Shown piece after piece: positions 30,404 through 32,305 of a stretch of DNA of 32,305 nucleotides; the stretch's first letter is position 1; each line of letters starts with the position of its first letter. This DNA is from Rhodoglobus sp. (GTDB lineage Bacteria > Actinomycetota > Actinomycetes > Actinomycetales > Microbacteriaceae). The translations under genes were made by a program, and so were the position numbers. The notes under the pieces are model-generated. The model made no database searches. It had not been told where the DNA came from and saw nothing but the letters and a program-made list of their open reading frames with translations. The stretch is from NCBI GenBank assembly GCA_025463515.1, contig JAODAQ010000015.1:1-32305 (forward strand), given 5' to 3'.

Positions 30404-31558
30404 GTGACCACTCTCGCGCTCCGCCCGCCCCTGCTGCGCCCGCGCCGCGCGGTGCTCGGCGGCGTGTGCGCGGCGCTCGCCGTGCATCTCGGGTGGCCGG
30501 TCTCGCGGGTGCGCGTTCTGATGCTGGCCGCGATCCTCCTGGGCGGGGCCGGGGCGCTCCTGTACCTGTGGCTGTGGGCCCTCGTCCCGCTCGAGCCGGG
30601 CGACGGGGATGACCCGGCAGAGGTCCGGCGGACGGTCGCCGTCGCGCCCGGGCTGGCCGTCGTCGCCGCCGTGTTCACCGCGGTCGTGATCGTGGCCGCC
30701 GGCACCCGGGCGGACAACCTCACCACCCTCGGCCTCGTCGCCGCCACCCTCGCGAGCGGCGCGGCCGTGGCTTGGAGCCTCGGCTTCGACCGCCACGACC
30801 CGACCCGCTCGGCCGCCTACGGGCTGTGGGTGCGCTCGCTCTCCTCAGCGTTCCTGCTGGTCGCGGGGGCCGCGGTACTGCTGGCGCGCCCGACCGCGCT
30901 CAACGCCGTGCTCGGCGTCGGCGTCGTGGTGCTCGGCATCGCCGTGCTCGTCGCCCCGCGCGTCGTGACGCTGTGGAGCGACCTGCTCGGCGAGCGGGCC
31001 ACCCGGGTGCGGGAGGAGCAGCGGGCCGAGATCGCCGCGCACCTCCACGACTCCGTGCTGCAGACGCTCGCCCTCATCCAGAACCGGGCTGGCGCCTCGA
31101 GCGAGGTCGCGCGCATCGCCCGGGCGCAGGAGCGCGAGCTGCGCGACTGGCTCTTCGAGCGCGACATCCCGGTGGCGGACGACCTCTCGGCCGAGCTCCG
31201 GAGCATCGCGGCGGCCATCGAGCTCGACTACGCCGCGCGGATCGAGGTCGTCGCGGCGGGGGAGTCGGTCGCGGGCATCCCGTCGCTCGTCGCCGCCTCG
31301 CGCGAGGCCATGCTCAACGCCGCGCGCCACGCGGGCGGCGAGGTGTCGGTGTACCTCGAGACGTCCGCGAGCGCCATCGACGTGTTCGTGCGCGACCGCG
31401 GCCCGGGCGTCGACCTCGATGCGCTGCAGAGCGACAGGCTGGGCATCCGTGAGTCGATCATCGGCCGGATGACGCGCGCCGGCGGCACCGCGACAGTCCG
31501 CCCGGGTGCCGGCGGGGTGGGCACTGAAGTCCACCTGCACCTGGAGGTGCTGCCATGA
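30404..31558 (+). CDS. PspC-domain sensor histidine kinase
   Basis: A 384-aa fusion of an N-terminal PspC domain (RAVLGGVCAALAVHLGWPVSR, then a helix ending LYLWLWALVPLE) to a membrane region of about four further helices and a HisKA_3-type kinase. The H-box is EIAAHLHDSVLQTLALIQ with H215; the ATPase part has SREAMLNAARHAG and VRDRGPGVDLDAL. The PspC part probably lets the kinase read the state of the membrane or of the divergent PspC protein. GTG at 30404 is preferred over a TTG four codons upstream; the ribosome site is poor (CAGGG). It overlaps its response regulator by 4 nt. Confidence 0.92.
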   Translation: MTTLALRPPLLRPRRAVLGGVCAALAVHLGWPVSRVRVLMLAAILLGGAGALLYLWLWALVPLEPGDGDDPAEVRRTVAVAPGLAVVAAVFTAVVIVAAGTRADNLTTLGLVAATLASGAAVAWSLGFDRHDPTRSAAYGLWVRSLSSAFLLVAGAAVLLARPTALNAVLGVGVVVLGIAVLVAPRVVTLWSDLLGERATRVREEQRAEIAAHLHDSVLQTLALIQNRAGASSEVARIARAQERELRDWLFERDIPVADDLSAELRSIAAAIELDYAARIEVVAAGESVAGIPSLVAASREAMLNAARHAGGEVSVYLETSASAIDVFVRDRGPGVDLDALQSDRLGIRESIIGRMTRAGGTATVRPGAGGVGTEVHLHLEVLP

Positions 31559-32202
31559 CCACCGTGATCATCGTCGACGACCACTCGATATTCCGCTCGG
31601 GGCTGCGGGCGGACCTGGACGGCTCCATCGAGGTGCTCGGGGAGGCGGCATCCGTCGACGAGGCTGTCGCCCTGATCGCCTCGCTCAAGCCCGACGTGGT
31701 GCTTCTCGACGTGCACCTGCCGGGCGGCGCGGGCGGCGGCGGCGCCGAAGTGCTGCAGCGCAGTTCTGGGCTGCTCGACTCGGTGCGATTCCTCGCGCTG
31801 AGCGTCTCGGACTCGGCGGAGGACGTCGTCGGCGTCATCCGGGCCGGTGCGCGCGGGTACATCACCAAGGCGAGCTCGGGGGCCGAGGTCAGCCGGGCCG
31901 CGGTCGCGGTCGCGGGCGGTGATGCGGTGTTCTCGCCGCGGCTCGCAGGGTTCGTGCTCGACGCGTTCGGAGCGGTGGCGGGGGAGCAGGCCGAGTCCAG
32001 CGACGAGCTCGACCGCCTCTCGGCCCGCGAGCGCGAGGTGATGCGGCTCATCGCCCGCGGCTACGCGTACAAGGAGGTGGCGACGGAGCTCTTCATCTCC
32101 ATCAAGACCGTCGAGACCCACGTCTCGGCGGTGCTGCGCAAGCTGCAGCTCTCGTCGCGCTACGAGCTCACCGTCTGGGCGACGGCCCGCAAGCTGCTGT
32201 AG
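31555..32202 (+). CDS. NarL/LuxR-type response regulator of the PspC cassette
   Basis: A 215-aa regulator partnering the PspC kinase. Receiver: D8/D9, phospho-acceptor D52 in VVLLDVHLPGG, a Gly-rich loop (GGAGGGGAEV) longer than usual after it, and K in YITKASSG. The LuxR-type helix-turn-helix reads LSAREREVMRLIARGYAY, VATELFISIKTVETHVSAVL and RKLQLSSRYEL. It probably acts at the divergent promoter containing the CACCCTGA repeats. ATGA overlap with the kinase gene couples their synthesis. Confidence 0.94.
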   Translation: MTTVIIVDDHSIFRSGLRADLDGSIEVLGEAASVDEAVALIASLKPDVVLLDVHLPGGAGGGGAEVLQRSSGLLDSVRFLALSVSDSAEDVVGVIRAGARGYITKASSGAEVSRAAVAVAGGDAVFSPRLAGFVLDAFGAVAGEQAESSDELDRLSAREREVMRLIARGYAYKEVATELFISIKTVETHVSAVLRKLQLSSRYELTVWATARKLL

Positions 32203-32214
32203 GTCGGGCCGCGC

Positions 32215-32305
32215 GTGCCGCCCGCCCGTGTGCCGCCCGCCCGCGTGCCGCCCGGCCCGCGCGCCCCGCCCGCGCGCCGCCCGGCCCGCGTGCCGCCCGG
32301 CCCTC
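32215..32305 (+). repeat. GC-rich minisatellite running off the window end
   Basis: Six units of 13-16 bp based on GTGCCGCCCGCCCGC tile 32215-32305 without gaps, starting 13 bp after the regulator stop. Unit lengths are 15, 15, 16, 13, 16 and 16, with G/C substitutions. It continues past the window edge. Confidence 0.75.

Overview
This is a high-GC actinobacterial chromosome segment. Dense coding, many ATGA/GTGA overlaps between genes, frequent GTG starts, and several genes with no visible Shine-Dalgarno sequence point to Micrococcales. The gene set and the short palindromic repeats beginning GGTTGAGTAGG / ending CGTATCGAAACC fit the family Microbacteriaceae. That assignment is my inference; there is no rRNA or tRNA marker in the window.

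Region 1 (1-9851 and 14380-18413) is a carbohydrate-use locus. It holds the 3' part of an FGGY sugar kinase, a GH97 glycosidase with an NPCBM module, a CUT1-type ABC sugar importer (lipoprotein plus two permeases, no ATPase), a GH36 alpha-galactosidase and an aldose 1-epimerase. An AraC-family regulator then stands divergent from a large DUF5107-TPR protein. Three copies of TTGTCCATGC, two before the GH97 gene and one between the regulator and the DUF5107 gene, look like the regulator's operators. Substrates are probably alpha-galactosides, or the stereochemically similar beta-L-arabinopyranosides.

Region 2 (9949-14383) sits inside that locus. It is a five-gene, apparently complete peptide-bacteriocin module: a cysteine-free precursor with a textbook double-glycine leader, a 69-aa two-helix membrane protein (candidate immunity), a strong hairpin (candidate attenuator), a GyrI-like effector-binding protein, an HlyD-type adaptor, and a C39-peptidase ABC exporter. 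This is the best candidate for an undescribed system.

Region 3 (18348-22088) holds an MFS exporter divergent from an ArsR-type regulator (operator palindrome over the regulator start), an aldo/keto reductase, a three-helix membrane protein and two small related hypothetical proteins. Region 4 (22304-22514) is a self-contained transcription unit for a 26-residue peptide ending CDSCQ, with a strong promoter under a palindrome and a perfect UUCG-loop terminator. It is unrecognised and is the second best candidate for something new.

Region 5 (22532-24844) is a tight operon of two MaoC-like dehydratase subunits, murB and a GNAT acetyltransferase. Region 6 (24933-28320, minus strand) is a four-gene operon: drug-type ABC ATPase, ABC-2 permease, histidine kinase, NarL-type regulator. 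Region 7 (28613-32202) is a PspC-type envelope-stress cassette: a PspC membrane protein and a small membrane protein, divergent from a PspC-histidine kinase fusion and its response regulator. Palindromic repeat clusters separate regions at about 21.05, 24.88 and 28.5 kb, and a GC-rich minisatellite starts at 32215. I saw no tRNA, rRNA, CRISPR array, transposase or integrase.
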